Assembly (NCBI RefSeq): GCF_029961145.1
Contig: NZ_JASBRG010000006.1
Coordinates: 112,660 to 176,659 of the forward strand
Reading direction: 5' to 3'
Length of the DNA stretch: 64,000 nucleotides
Source of the DNA: Pinibacter soli
GTDB taxonomy: Bacteria; Bacteroidota; Bacteroidia; Chitinophagales; Chitinophagaceae
A program made the position numbers and the translations under genes. Positions 37,452 to 44,708 of this stretch are shown here, piece after piece; positions within the stretch are counted from its first letter, which is position 1, and each line of letters begins with the position of its first letter. The notes beneath the pieces were generated by a model. It ran no database searches and was not told where the DNA came from. It was given only the letters and a program-made list of their open reading frames with translations.

Positions 37452-37868
37452 CTAAGCAAATGCCGTATTTCCAGAATAGCTTGTTCCATTTGATGCTGCT
37501 TTTAGTTTTCTCAACTTGTGATAATATATATAAGAGCCTGCAATGCATGCCAGACCTATTACCAGAGGGAACCATCCTGAAGCGGGATCGCCCACGCAAA
37601 TGAATGAATAGATGGCGCCCATAAGATCAAACGCAAGACCCGCATATGCCCATTCTTTAACTCTCGGATAGCCGGGAACAAGCAATGCAATACATCCCAA
37701 TAATTTTGCCACTCCTGTAAAAGGAACAAAGTAAACGGGATAATTGAGGTGGTCATGTATCAACTTAACAGAATCTTCAGATTTAATGATACTTGGAACA
37801 GCGCCAACGCCCATTAGTAAGAGCACCAGCACGGTAAATATCCAGTATATAATTTTCGTCTTTTTCAT
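37452..37868 (-). CDS. DoxX-like family membrane protein
   Basis: A 138-residue protein with four predicted membrane helices: IIYWIFTVLVLLLMGVGAV, YFVPFTGVAKLLGCIALLVP, WAYAGLAFDLMGAIYSF and WFPLVIGLACIAGSYIYY. Length and pattern fit DoxX-like (DoxX_2) proteins, some of which take part in redox or respiratory functions; here the role is unknown. The ATG at 37868 removes an unconserved extension. It lies 52 bases after a VOC gene on the same strand. Confidence 0.83.
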   Translation of the reverse strand: MKKTKIIYWIFTVLVLLLMGVGAVPSIIKSEDSVKLIHDHLNYPVYFVPFTGVAKLLGCIALLVPGYPRVKEWAYAGLAFDLMGAIYSFICVGDPASGWFPLVIGLACIAGSYIYYHKLRKLKAASNGTSYSGNTAFA

Positions 37869-37920
37869 ATCCGTAAATTTTTGTGATGTTGAGGTGTTTA
37901 ATTGAAAGATTAAAAGAAAA

Positions 37921-38373
37921 CTATCGATTGTTAGCCGGAACATTTTGAGTGTCGTAACTAATCATCCATTGAATGCCAAACTTGTCGGTAAACATTCCGT
38001 AGTAAGCGCCCCAAAAAGTATCGCCCATCGGCATAGCAACGTTGCCTCCTGCTGAAAGACCGTTGAATAATTTGTCCGCTTCGTCTTTGCTTTCAGTGCC
38101 TATGGCGATGGAGAAATTATTGCCGCTTACTTTTTGCTGGCCCATAGATTCCACAATGTCTGTGCCCATAAGCACGTCACTTTTGCCGATTGGCAGGGAA
38201 ATGTGCATGATCTTGCTCTTGTCGGCTTCAGATAGTTTGTCGAAACCAGGCACATCTTTTACATCGCCAATGCGCATTAGCATAAAGAACTCTCCGCCAA
38301 AAACTGATTTGTAAAAATTGAAAGCGTCTTCGGTATTACCGTTAAAATTTAAATAAGGATTGAGAACTGCCAT
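37921..38373 (-). CDS. VOC family protein (PhnB/glyoxalase-like)
   Basis: A 150-residue vicinal-oxygen-chelate fold protein of the PhnB-like subgroup: MAVLNPYLNFNGNTEDAF, YKSVFGGEF, the middle MHISLPIGKSDVLMGTD and the C-terminal DKFGIQWMISYD are typical. Members include glyoxalases, antibiotic-binding proteins and many of unknown role. It lies in a run of small genes on the minus strand with DoxX, SRPBCC and ArsR genes. A paralogue-like VOC gene is at 42583-43065. Confidence 0.9.
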   Translation of the reverse strand: MAVLNPYLNFNGNTEDAFNFYKSVFGGEFFMLMRIGDVKDVPGFDKLSEADKSKIMHISLPIGKSDVLMGTDIVESMGQQKVSGNNFSIAIGTESKDEADKLFNGLSAGGNVAMPMGDTFWGAYYGMFTDKFGIQWMISYDTQNVPANNR

Positions 38374-38404
38374 GATTGTAAGTTTTTATGGTGTTGTTTA
38401 AAAA

Positions 38405-38443
38405 TGTTGTGAGTGGTGAATGGTCAATTATGAATCGTGAATG
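38405..38443. repeat. Single arm of the 'CGTGAAACGTGAAT' repeat family
   Basis: GTGAGTGGTGAATGGTCAAT and ATGAATCGTGAATGG words match the arms at 3195-3273. No matching opposite arm was found nearby, so it is probably a remnant. Confidence 0.55.
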
Positions 38444-38497
38444 GTTCGAAATTCAATCTCTCTGACTTACGATCTCTGCAATCAATAGGGGCGGTCG

Positions 38498-38586
38498 TTT
38501 GTCATCCCGACGAAGGAGGGATCTGAGTGTTGCACAAACAGTCTGCTAGTGATAGACACAGATCCCTCGTTCCTGGGGGTGACAAA
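38498..38586. repeat. Inverted repeat, 'TGTCATCCCGA' family (copy B3)
   Basis: Arms TTTGTCATCCCGACGAAGGA (38498 onward) and TCCTGGGGGTGACAAA (to 38586). The core matches copies B1, B2 and B4 but the outer MITE-like ends are missing. Confidence 0.85.
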
Positions 38587-38639
38587 TAACATTGTTTTGG
38601 TTTTTCAAAATACTTTGGCCCAGGAACATTAATTGAGTT

Positions 38640-39113
38640 TCATGCTAGAACCTTCATCTGTTCTATTTCCCGCTCCAGCCTGTCAAAATTCTCTTCATTC
38701 TTTTCCAGGGCAAATGATCTTATCTTGTCGCACTCTTCTTTGGTATCGAATAGCATTTTGAAAACGATCTTTGTTTTAATTTCCGATACCGGCTCAAATG
38801 TTACGAGGCATTGAAACAATGGTTTTGATATTCTATACCACGCTAACTGTTTCCCTTCTTCCACTTTTATGAATACACATTCATTTTCGTAATTGCCGCC
38901 TTCAGGTCCATGCATCGTGAATTTCCATTTACCGCCAGGCTGCAAATCATGTTCAAGAAAAGTATTTGTAAAACCATTTGGTCCCCACCAGTTTTTCAAA
39001 TGCTTAGGATCGGCCCACGCTTTATAAGCAAGGGCATTGCCCGCATTAACGACTCTGACCGTTGTGATTTCAGTATCTGCCGTCGTCTTAATTATCTCTT
39101 TTACAAGGTTCAT
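38640..39113 (-). CDS. SRPBCC domain (AHSA1-like) protein
   Basis: A 157-residue START/SRPBCC-fold protein. The family text is TTVRVVNAGNALAYKAWADP, KNWWGPNGFTNTFLEHDLQPGGKWKFTMHGP and a C-terminal amphipathic helix. AHSA1-like proteins of this size bind hydrophobic ligands and are often encoded next to ArsR regulators, as here: the arsR gene is 69 bases upstream on the same strand. A paralogue is at 40235-40678. Confidence 0.9.
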   Translation of the reverse strand: MNLVKEIIKTTADTEITTVRVVNAGNALAYKAWADPKHLKNWWGPNGFTNTFLEHDLQPGGKWKFTMHGPEGGNYENECVFIKVEEGKQLAWYRISKPLFQCLVTFEPVSEIKTKIVFKMLFDTKEECDKIRSFALEKNEENFDRLEREIEQMKVLA

Positions 39114-39153
39114 CTTAAGTGTGGTTCAATTAGTATTTATAAACTATCGAAAA

Positions 39154-39194
39154 AAAATCCGTGTAAATCCGTCCAATCAGTGTCATCTGTGTGC
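39154..39194. repeat. Single arm of the 'GCACACAGATGACAC' family (copy A4)
   Basis: One arm only, ending GTGTGC at 39189-39194. Read on the minus strand, GCA CAC AGA TGA supplies the last three codons and the stop of the ArsR gene. Confidence 0.8.
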
Positions 39195-39539
39195 TCCTCC
39201 CTTGCCCTTCTTTGGTTTCGCATCCTTTTTAGCTTGCAGCTCGTTCAAATAATTGCCAAGAGAATCGAGGCGTGCGTTCCAGAACTGCCTGTATTGTTCC
39301 ACCCAGTCAGACACTTCGTTCAATTTTTGCAGTTTCGCTTCGCAAAAGCGTTCGCGGCCCTGCTGTTTGATCTCTATCAGCCCGCATTCTGTAAGAATTT
39401 TAATGTGTTTATAAACGGCGGTCCGACTCACATCAAAATTCTCCGTTACAGTGTTTATGTTTAGCGGCTGATGTGCAATCATGTTGATGATCGCTCGCCT
39501 GGTGGGGTCGGCTATTGCCTGGAAAACATCTCTTCTCAT
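39183..39539 (-). CDS. ArsR family transcriptional regulator
   Basis: A 118-residue winged helix regulator. The opening RRDVFQAIADPTRRAIINM and the recognition region VTENFDVSRTAVYKHIKIL are ArsR-type. The C-terminal part EVSDWVEQYRQFWNARLDSL is shared by ArsR proteins paired with AHSA1 genes. No metal-binding cysteine pair is seen in helix 3 (SRTAVYKH), so metal sensing is unlikely. The final AHR-stop is encoded by a dispersed repeat arm, so the natural C-terminus may have been changed. Probably regulates the SRPBCC gene downstream. Confidence 0.92.
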   Translation of the reverse strand: MRRDVFQAIADPTRRAIINMIAHQPLNINTVTENFDVSRTAVYKHIKILTECGLIEIKQQGRERFCEAKLQKLNEVSDWVEQYRQFWNARLDSLGNYLNELQAKKDAKPKKGKGGAHR

Positions 39540-39654
39540 AAAATATGCAACCTTTTGGTTACAAAATTATATGCAACCTTTCGGTTGCGCAAGTGTTTTT
39601 GAAAAAATATTTTTGAACAACTTCAATGCCATTGATTTTCAAAGAACTTCTGCA

Positions 39655-40227
39655 CTACTTATAAGGAGAATACACCAGCAGTATCACTCCGTTACTGAAC
39701 ATTTTTGACCATAGCAGTTTAAGGTTGAGCTTGCGATGAACCGAAAAAAGAGGAATACCGTTTCCAATAGCAATGGGAGCCACCCAAATCCTGTATTCGT
39801 CTATAAGGCCGTGTTCTATGAACGAATGCGCCATGCCAATGCCGCCCCATAGTATGATGTCTTTTCCGCGATTTTTTTTAAGTGCAGCCACTTCTTCTAC
39901 ATCGCTTTTGCCGGCCAGTCGTGAATTGCACCAGTTCACTGATGTCAGCGTTTTAGAGAAAACAATTTTCGGCAGATCATTCATCCGTTTTGCAAACTCC
40001 ACATCTCTTTTTCTGATGATTGGATTGACTGCTGCTTCGGGCCAAAATGTTGACATGCCTTCATAGGTTCCTCTTCCCACAAGAATGGTATCAACATTGT
40101 TTAGCAGTTGCCATGCATATTCTGCCATCTCTTCGTTCCAGTTATCAAAGTGCCAATCCAATTCTTTGTTAGGGCCGGCCATAAAGCCATCCAGTGTAAC
40201 ATTTGTTGACAGGATTAATTTTTTCAT
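39655..40227 (-). CDS. Dihydrofolate reductase family protein (RibD C-terminal-like), copy 1
   Basis: A 190-residue protein of the RibD-C/DHFR-like family: MKKLILSTNVTLDGFMAGP, DTILVGRGTYEGMSTFWPE, FSKTLTSVNWCNSRL and ILWGGIGMAHSFIEHGLIDEY. These proteins are NADPH-binding reductases by fold, with unknown substrates. Seven bases separate it from the SRPBCC gene upstream. A second family member lies at 40715-41236. Confidence 0.9.
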   Translation of the reverse strand: MKKLILSTNVTLDGFMAGPNKELDWHFDNWNEEMAEYAWQLLNNVDTILVGRGTYEGMSTFWPEAAVNPIIRKRDVEFAKRMNDLPKIVFSKTLTSVNWCNSRLAGKSDVEEVAALKKNRGKDIILWGGIGMAHSFIEHGLIDEYRIWVAPIAIGNGIPLFSVHRKLNLKLLWSKMFSNGVILLVYSPYK

Positions 40228-40234
40228 CTATTAT

Positions 40235-40678
40235 TTACTCTTCAGATAATGCCTTTATTTTTTGTAGCGCCTTTTCCCACAACGGAATGAACATGTCAAT
40301 ATATTTTGCTGGTCCGTCAAACTCGACATCCATCGTCGTGTTGTCGTCAGCTCCGGACAATGAATAGATTTCTCTGCTTCCGATCCAGTCTTTTGCATCC
40401 TCGCTGGTGGTTGTTTCTTGTCCATTTTCTACAGCTCCTTCATACAGTACCGAAATTTTTTCGTTTGGTTTCAGTTCAACAATTTTTCCGAATACGCCAT
40501 TATTGTCGCCACCAAGAAAAGTTACTTTGCTGCCCTGCTTCCAATCTGTAATGGCGTGGGTTCCTTCCATGAAGGTTGCGTACCAAATGCGTGTATACTC
40601 ATCTTGTGTGAGTACGTTCCAGACTTTTGCCGCAGGCGCATTTATGTCCACTGTTTGTTTGATTGTTCCTCTTTCCAT
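40235..40678 (-). CDS. SRPBCC domain protein, copy 2
   Basis: A 147-residue SRPBCC protein: TIKQTVDINAPAAKVWNVLT, EYTRIWYATFMEGTHAITDW and LWEKALQKIKAL at the C-terminus. It is clearly the same superfamily as the gene at 38640-39113 but only distantly similar. It lies between the two DHFR-like genes with gaps of 7 and 36 bases, so these three form one transcription unit. Confidence 0.88.
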   Translation of the reverse strand: MERGTIKQTVDINAPAAKVWNVLTQDEYTRIWYATFMEGTHAITDWKQGSKVTFLGGDNNGVFGKIVELKPNEKISVLYEGAVENGQETTTSEDAKDWIGSREIYSLSGADDNTTMDVEFDGPAKYIDMFIPLWEKALQKIKALSEE

Positions 40679-40714
40679 AATAAAGCAATTTTTAATTAGT
40701 AAATAGAAGGTTGA

Positions 40715-41236
40715 TTAATCAGCTCTCACGGGTTCGTAGCACAGCAGCACATTGCCGGAATCGAAAATTCTTGATCTTATTAATTTTAATTTTCGCTTGC
40801 CGGCCAAGCCATTTAAAAAGCTGTGTCCTGTGCCCAATACGACAGGGTTTATAAGGAAATGAAACTCATCAATAAGGTCGTGCTCAACGAATGTTTTGGC
40901 GAGATTGGAACTGGCAAATAACGCGATGGTTCTGCCGGGTTGCGTCTTTAATTTTTTTACTTCTTCTGCAATGTTTGCATTCACCACTTTGGTATTGTTC
41001 CAGGTGGCGGTTTTTAGTTTTTTAGAGAAAACAACTTTAGGTAGTTCATTCATATACTTTGCCACAACGGGATCTGCTTTTATTGCTTCTTCTGTTGGCC
41101 AGAAACTTTCCATGACTTCATATGTGACTCTTCCAAAAAGCAGCGTGTCAAAAACATTGTGCCAGCCAAGGCCCTTATTATTGTCCTCGAAATAGCCGTC
41201 GAGGCTTATAAGTGTTTGAGAAATAAGTTTTCGCAT
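40715..41236 (-). CDS. Dihydrofolate reductase family protein (RibD C-terminal-like), copy 2
   Basis: A 173-residue paralogue of the gene at 39655-40227: MRKLISQTLISLDGYFEDN, FDTLLFGRVTYEVMESFWP, VVFSKKLKTATWNNTKVV and LAKTFVEHDLIDEFHFLINP. It leads the minus-strand run of small genes and diverges from the GlxA-type regulator across a 116-base gap, which suggests control by that regulator. Confidence 0.9.
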   Translation of the reverse strand: MRKLISQTLISLDGYFEDNNKGLGWHNVFDTLLFGRVTYEVMESFWPTEEAIKADPVVAKYMNELPKVVFSKKLKTATWNNTKVVNANIAEEVKKLKTQPGRTIALFASSNLAKTFVEHDLIDEFHFLINPVVLGTGHSFLNGLAGKRKLKLIRSRIFDSGNVLLCYEPVRAD

Positions 41237-41317
41237 GACTCAGCGTTTGATAATTACAATACAAACTTACCACGCATGTAAAAGGGTAGTGAGGTGCAAA
41301 TGCAACATTCTAAGGGG

Positions 41318-41347
41318 TTGATTACGACAATAAGATTTTCTACTTTT
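41318..41347 (+). promoter_or_regulatory. Candidate promoter of the GlxA-type regulator
   Basis: TTG (41318-41320), a 20-base spacer, then TACTTTT (41341-41347) match the Bacteroidota TTG...TAnnTTTG layout. The element ends 5 bases before the ATG at 41353, which predicts a very short or absent leader. Confidence 0.5.
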
Positions 41348-41352
41348 ATCGA

Positions 41353-42336
41353 ATGAAACACATATCTATATTAGTACCTCGTGGCCACACAAGTGTAACA
41401 AATATTGAAGGTAGTCACCAGGTGTTCTGTGAAGTAAATGGTATACTTGCCAGCATGGGAAAGGATCCTATTTTTAAAGTGGAACTTGTTGGGCTTGCGC
41501 ATGATATCAGTCAACGCAATGGCCTTTTTACAATCGATCCCCACAAATTGATAAGCGATGTAAAGAAGACCGATCTCATTGTAATACCGGCGATGCTGGG
41601 AAACGACATTGCCGCTTCCATTGAAATGAATAAAGAGTTTATTCCGTGGATAATGGACCAACGTGCAAACGGCGCCGAATTAGCAAGCTTTTGTGTTGGC
41701 AGTTTTTTTCTTGCTTCTACAGGTTTGCTAAAAGGAAAACAATGCGCAACACATTGGAGATTTAGCAATGAGTTTCGTGAAATGTTTCCTGATGTGAACC
41801 TGGTTGACGATAAAATAATAACCGAGGCTGATGGTATCTATACGAGCGGTGGTGCTTACTCTTACGTAAACCTTCTTGCTTATCTGGTAGAAAGATATGC
41901 GGGCCGTGAGATAGCGATAGTGGTTGCAAAGGCGTTTATGATCGATATTGATCGTGACAGCCAGTCTCCTTTCATCATGTTCAAGGGACAAAAAAATCAT
42001 GAAGATGAACCGGTGAAAAAAGCACAGGAGTTTATTGAAAATAATTTCCAGGAACGCATTACGGTTGATCAGCTTGCTTCCAATCTTGCGCTGGGCCGAA
42101 GAAGCCTTGAACGCAGATTTAAGAAAGCCACCTGCAATACTGTTACTGAATACATACAACGTGTGAAGGTAGAAGCCGCTAAAAAAAGCTTCGAAACAAG
42201 CAGAAAAAATATTCAGGAAGTTATGTACGACGTAGGCTACTCCGACATTAAAGCCTTCCGCACTGTATTCAAAAAAACAACAGGACTGTCGCCGCTGGAG
42301 TATAGGAATAAGTATAATAAGCAAGCGGTTGCGTAG
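41353..42336 (+). CDS. GlxA family transcriptional regulator (DJ-1/PfpI + AraC HTH)
   Basis: A 327-residue protein. The N-terminal half is a DJ-1/PfpI-like domain with the nucleophile-elbow text ELASFCVGSFFLASTGLLKG (Cys near residue 115) and ATHWRF. The C-terminal half is an AraC-type double helix-turn-helix (ITVDQLASNLALGRRSLERRF, then IQEVMYDVGYSDIKAFRTVF). Such regulators sense small metabolites by an unknown route. It diverges from the DHFR/SRPBCC/ArsR run and is the likely regulator of it. It is followed by a hairpin terminator. Confidence 0.93.
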   Translation: MKHISILVPRGHTSVTNIEGSHQVFCEVNGILASMGKDPIFKVELVGLAHDISQRNGLFTIDPHKLISDVKKTDLIVIPAMLGNDIAASIEMNKEFIPWIMDQRANGAELASFCVGSFFLASTGLLKGKQCATHWRFSNEFREMFPDVNLVDDKIITEADGIYTSGGAYSYVNLLAYLVERYAGREIAIVVAKAFMIDIDRDSQSPFIMFKGQKNHEDEPVKKAQEFIENNFQERITVDQLASNLALGRRSLERRFKKATCNTVTEYIQRVKVEAAKKSFETSRKNIQEVMYDVGYSDIKAFRTVFKKTTGLSPLEYRNKYNKQAVA

Positions 42337-42339
42337 GGG

Positions 42340-42464
42340 GAATTAAGAATTAATAATTAAAAATTAATAGGGCAGTATTCATTAAGGAATATTGCCCTTG
42401 TTGTATGTTCAATATGGAGTTGCTTGCACTGGTATTTTGATGCTACACTTATTAATTATTAATT
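42340..42464. repeat. AT-rich inverted repeat with internal terminator (GlxA gene end)
   Basis: Outer AT-rich arms GAATTAAGAATTAATAATTA (42340 onward) and ATTAATTATTAATT (to 42464). Inside at 42370-42397 is an 11-bp stem GGGCAGTATTC / GAATATTGCCC with a 6-base loop followed by TTGTTGT, probably the terminator of the regulator gene. Confidence 0.7.
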
Positions 42465-42582
42465 GCTTTTGTCTCAAAAGCCTCTCTCTTTGTCGCAACC
42501 ACCCATCACGCCAAACCCCCATCCTCACTAAGTTTGTGTTACAATAACAACAACAAAACATAAACATTAAAACTTGTCAATT

Positions 42583-43065
42583 ATGCAAAAAATAACACCA
42601 TTCCTGTGGTACGATAATAATGCGGAAGAAGCGATGGATCTTTATACGAGCATTTTTAAAAATTCAAGCATACGAAATAAACGCTATTATGGAAAAGGCG
42701 GTCCGGGTCCGGAGGGACAATTGATGACGGCTATTTTTACGATCGAAGGCCACGACTTTATGGTGCTGAACGGTGGCCCTATGTTCAAATTCACAGAAGC
42801 ATTTTCTCTGTTTGTACTTTGTGATACACAGGATGAAATAGATGAAAAATGGGATAAGCTAATTGCTAATGGTGGCAAGCCATCACAATGTGGCTGGCTG
42901 AAAGATAAATTCGGTTTGTCATGGCAGATCGTACCAAGAGTGTTGAACGATATATTGGGTGATCCCGATCCAGTTAAAGCAAGGAGAGGAATGGAAGCAA
43001 TGATGAAAATGGGTAAACTGAATATTAAAGAACTGGAAGATGCGAGGGATGGGAAGAGTAATTAA
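42583..43065 (+). CDS. VOC family protein (PhnB-like)
   Basis: A 160-residue PhnB-like VOC protein, in the group often labelled 3-demethylubiquinone-9 3-methyltransferase domain protein. Marks are QKITPFLWYDNNAEEAMDLY, FTIEGHDFMVLNGGPMFKF, and GWLKDKFGLSWQIVPRVLND. The ATG at 42583 (ATGCAAAAAATA) is chosen over a non-ATG codon three residues upstream. The ubiquinone label should not be taken as function. The stop codon runs into repeat copy B2. Confidence 0.9.
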   Translation: MQKITPFLWYDNNAEEAMDLYTSIFKNSSIRNKRYYGKGGPGPEGQLMTAIFTIEGHDFMVLNGGPMFKFTEAFSLFVLCDTQDEIDEKWDKLIANGGKPSQCGWLKDKFGLSWQIVPRVLNDILGDPDPVKARRGMEAMMKMGKLNIKELEDARDGKSN

Positions 43066-43286
43066 TAATTCAATGTTGTTTAGTTAAGCAATTTTTCAAT
43101 TACTTGGTTGCTATGTCCAGGAAGGAAAGACTGCTTGTCATCCCGACGAAGGAGGGATCTGCGTTGTTATTTACGCATAGTGTTCGTTAGTGTTAGGCCC
43201 AGATCCCTCGTTCCTCGGGATGACAAGCGAGATGCTTTTGTTTTTTCAAACACCTCAACTAAACGACATTGAATTATTAATTCTTA
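43060..43286. repeat. MITE-like composite inverted repeat (copy B2, opposite to B1)
   Basis: The reverse complement of this segment matches 27092-27336 nearly base for base, including outer ends AATTCAATGTCGTTTAGTT and the TTGAAAAATTGCTTAACTAA side, and the inner TGTCATCCCGA arms. It fills the convergent gap between the VOC and DinB genes and touches the VOC stop codon. Confidence 0.9.
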
Positions 43287-43302
43287 GGTGCAGATATGAC
43301 TT

Positions 43303-43788
43303 TCAACCCAACAACACCATTTGCCCAACATGATAAGATTGGTGGTTCGTTCTGTTGATCACGATGTTCAGTTTGTTTCGTTGTGGATTCGCTTCAAAAT
43401 CTGCTTGCGAAACCGCAGTGTGTTTAGTGAACCAATCTTCTGTTGATAGCGAGCTGAAATTTTTTGCCAAAGCCTCATTCATCTTGTGCCAGGCTATTTT
43501 TAATTCTTCCAGCGGAGGAAATGTAAAGCCTGATTTGTCGGCATTTTTTACAAACATCTCTTCGTAGTGCCCATACGATCTTTCGAAGCCAAGAAACGTA
43601 TGTATATTGTCATTCACCGCAATCAAATGTCCCAGTAAGTAGATGCCCGTGTTTTTTCCCGGAGCAATTTCACTGTGGAATTGTTCGGCGGAAAATTTGC
43701 TCAGCATATCATCCACTCTTTTATTTTGTTTTTGCCATTCTGCAATAACCTGTTCAATGGCGAGTTTCGCGTAATCTGTAGCACTCAT
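43303..43788 (-). CDS. DinB family protein
   Basis: A 161-residue four-helix DinB/YfiT-like protein. Metal-binding histidines are in LGHLIAVNDNIHTF and the C-terminal NHQSYHVGQMVLLG (HxxxHxxQ). Members include bacillithiol- or mycothiol-dependent S-transferases. Since bshA is in the same window, bacillithiol could be the cofactor, but that is inference. No co-transcribed neighbour. Confidence 0.88.
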   Translation of the reverse strand: MSATDYAKLAIEQVIAEWQKQNKRVDDMLSKFSAEQFHSEIAPGKNTGIYLLGHLIAVNDNIHTFLGFERSYGHYEEMFVKNADKSGFTFPPLEELKIAWHKMNEALAKNFSSLSTEDWFTKHTAVSQADFEANPQRNKLNIVINRTNHQSYHVGQMVLLG

Positions 43789-43871
43789 GGTAAATTTTTT
43801 AAATGAAAATTTACGAATAGTTGGCGGAACTTTTACAAGCTGATTGTTACGAAGTTCTTATGTTTCAGGAA

Positions 43872-44570
43872 TTATTGCTTAGCCAGTAATATTAGCACCG
43901 TCGCCACTGCAACAATTATAGCCGTTTTTTGTTTTGCTGGCGTACTAACAGAAAAAGTGTTTGCTACTATTTCTTTCCAAAGAATGATGACGTACGAAGT
44001 ATTGATTACAACAGCAAAAGCCCAAACTAATAAATTGCTGTAGTTGTTAACGTAACCGTATGCAACCGCAATGCCTTGTGTTACACAAATTGTAAGGCCA
44101 GTATACAAATGAATTGAGAATAGAATAAACCAGGCTAACTTTTTACGTTTAAGAACCATTAAAAACAAAACTGGAAACACGATAAAGATTATCAGCGATT
44201 CGAGGTTAAAAAAAAGTGTAAAGCTAAGTTTGTATTTAAAAAAATACCAAAGCCTGGTAGAGAGGTTATAAAAAAATTGAAAAGCTATTATGCAAAGCAA
44301 AACATTGATCCATTTGTAAGATACTTGCGGTGCAGGATCAGTGAGGTATGGCACCAATAAATCTTCCTGCTCACCCTGACTTGATTCGCCGGAATAATTT
44401 TGAGGCGCTTCAGTTATTCCCAGAATTTCATTTTCACTAACCTCCCGTTCATTTAAATGCTGATATGCGGCTGCGACAGCTTCGGTTTGGTATGCATCAG
44501 TCTGCCTTGCAATAGCAATGAGTTCTTCGTTAGAATGACTTTTGAATTCTTCGTAAAAATTAAAATTCAT
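43872..44570 (-). CDS. Hypothetical multi-pass membrane protein
   Basis: A 232-residue protein with a soluble acidic N-terminal third (NEELIAIARQTDAYQTEAVA, which looks like a short helical repeat) and about five membrane helices from residue 88 onward (INVLLCIIAFQFFYNL, LESLIIFIVFPVLFLMVL, AWFILFSIHLYTGLTICV, LLVWAFAVVINTSYVIIL and TAIIVAVATVLILLAK). Family not recognised. Its ATG overlaps the stop of a possible 46-codon frame that ends ATATGA (separate entry). Confidence 0.7.
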   Translation of the reverse strand: MNFNFYEEFKSHSNEELIAIARQTDAYQTEAVAAAYQHLNEREVSENEILGITEAPQNYSGESSQGEQEDLLVPYLTDPAPQVSYKWINVLLCIIAFQFFYNLSTRLWYFFKYKLSFTLFFNLESLIIFIVFPVLFLMVLKRKKLAWFILFSIHLYTGLTICVTQGIAVAYGYVNNYSNLLVWAFAVVINTSYVIILWKEIVANTFSVSTPAKQKTAIIVAVATVLILLAKQ

Positions 44571-44707
44571 ATGGGTAGGTTAAAGGGGTTGTTTATTTCG
44601 AACCAACCATTATCGATCCATGATTGCAAAGTTTTCTGTTCAAGACCGCATTCAAGCAGTATTTCATGAAGGTCTTCGTCCAGATATCCTTCAATCGAGC
44701 GATCAAT
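44567..44707 (-). CDS. Possible 46-codon gene without a standard start
   Basis: An open frame between the holB stop and the membrane-protein gene encodes a protein-like string containing IEGYLDEDLHEILLECGLEQ, followed by LQSWIDNGWFEINNP. It has no ATG, GTG or early TTG: the first usable codon after the upstream stop is ATT. Its TGA overlaps the next ATG (ATGA arrangement), which is typical of translational coupling. It may be a real small gene with an ATT start, a remnant of a longer gene, or chance. Confidence 0.35.
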   Translation of the reverse strand: MDRSIEGYLDEDLHEILLECGLEQKTLQSWIDNGWFEINNPFNLPI

Positions 44708-44708
44708 G

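Noticed and set aside
42583-43065. Annotating the VOC protein as a ubiquinone methyltransferase
   Set aside because: That label comes from an old family name; the sequence shows a VOC fold without a methyltransferase domain.
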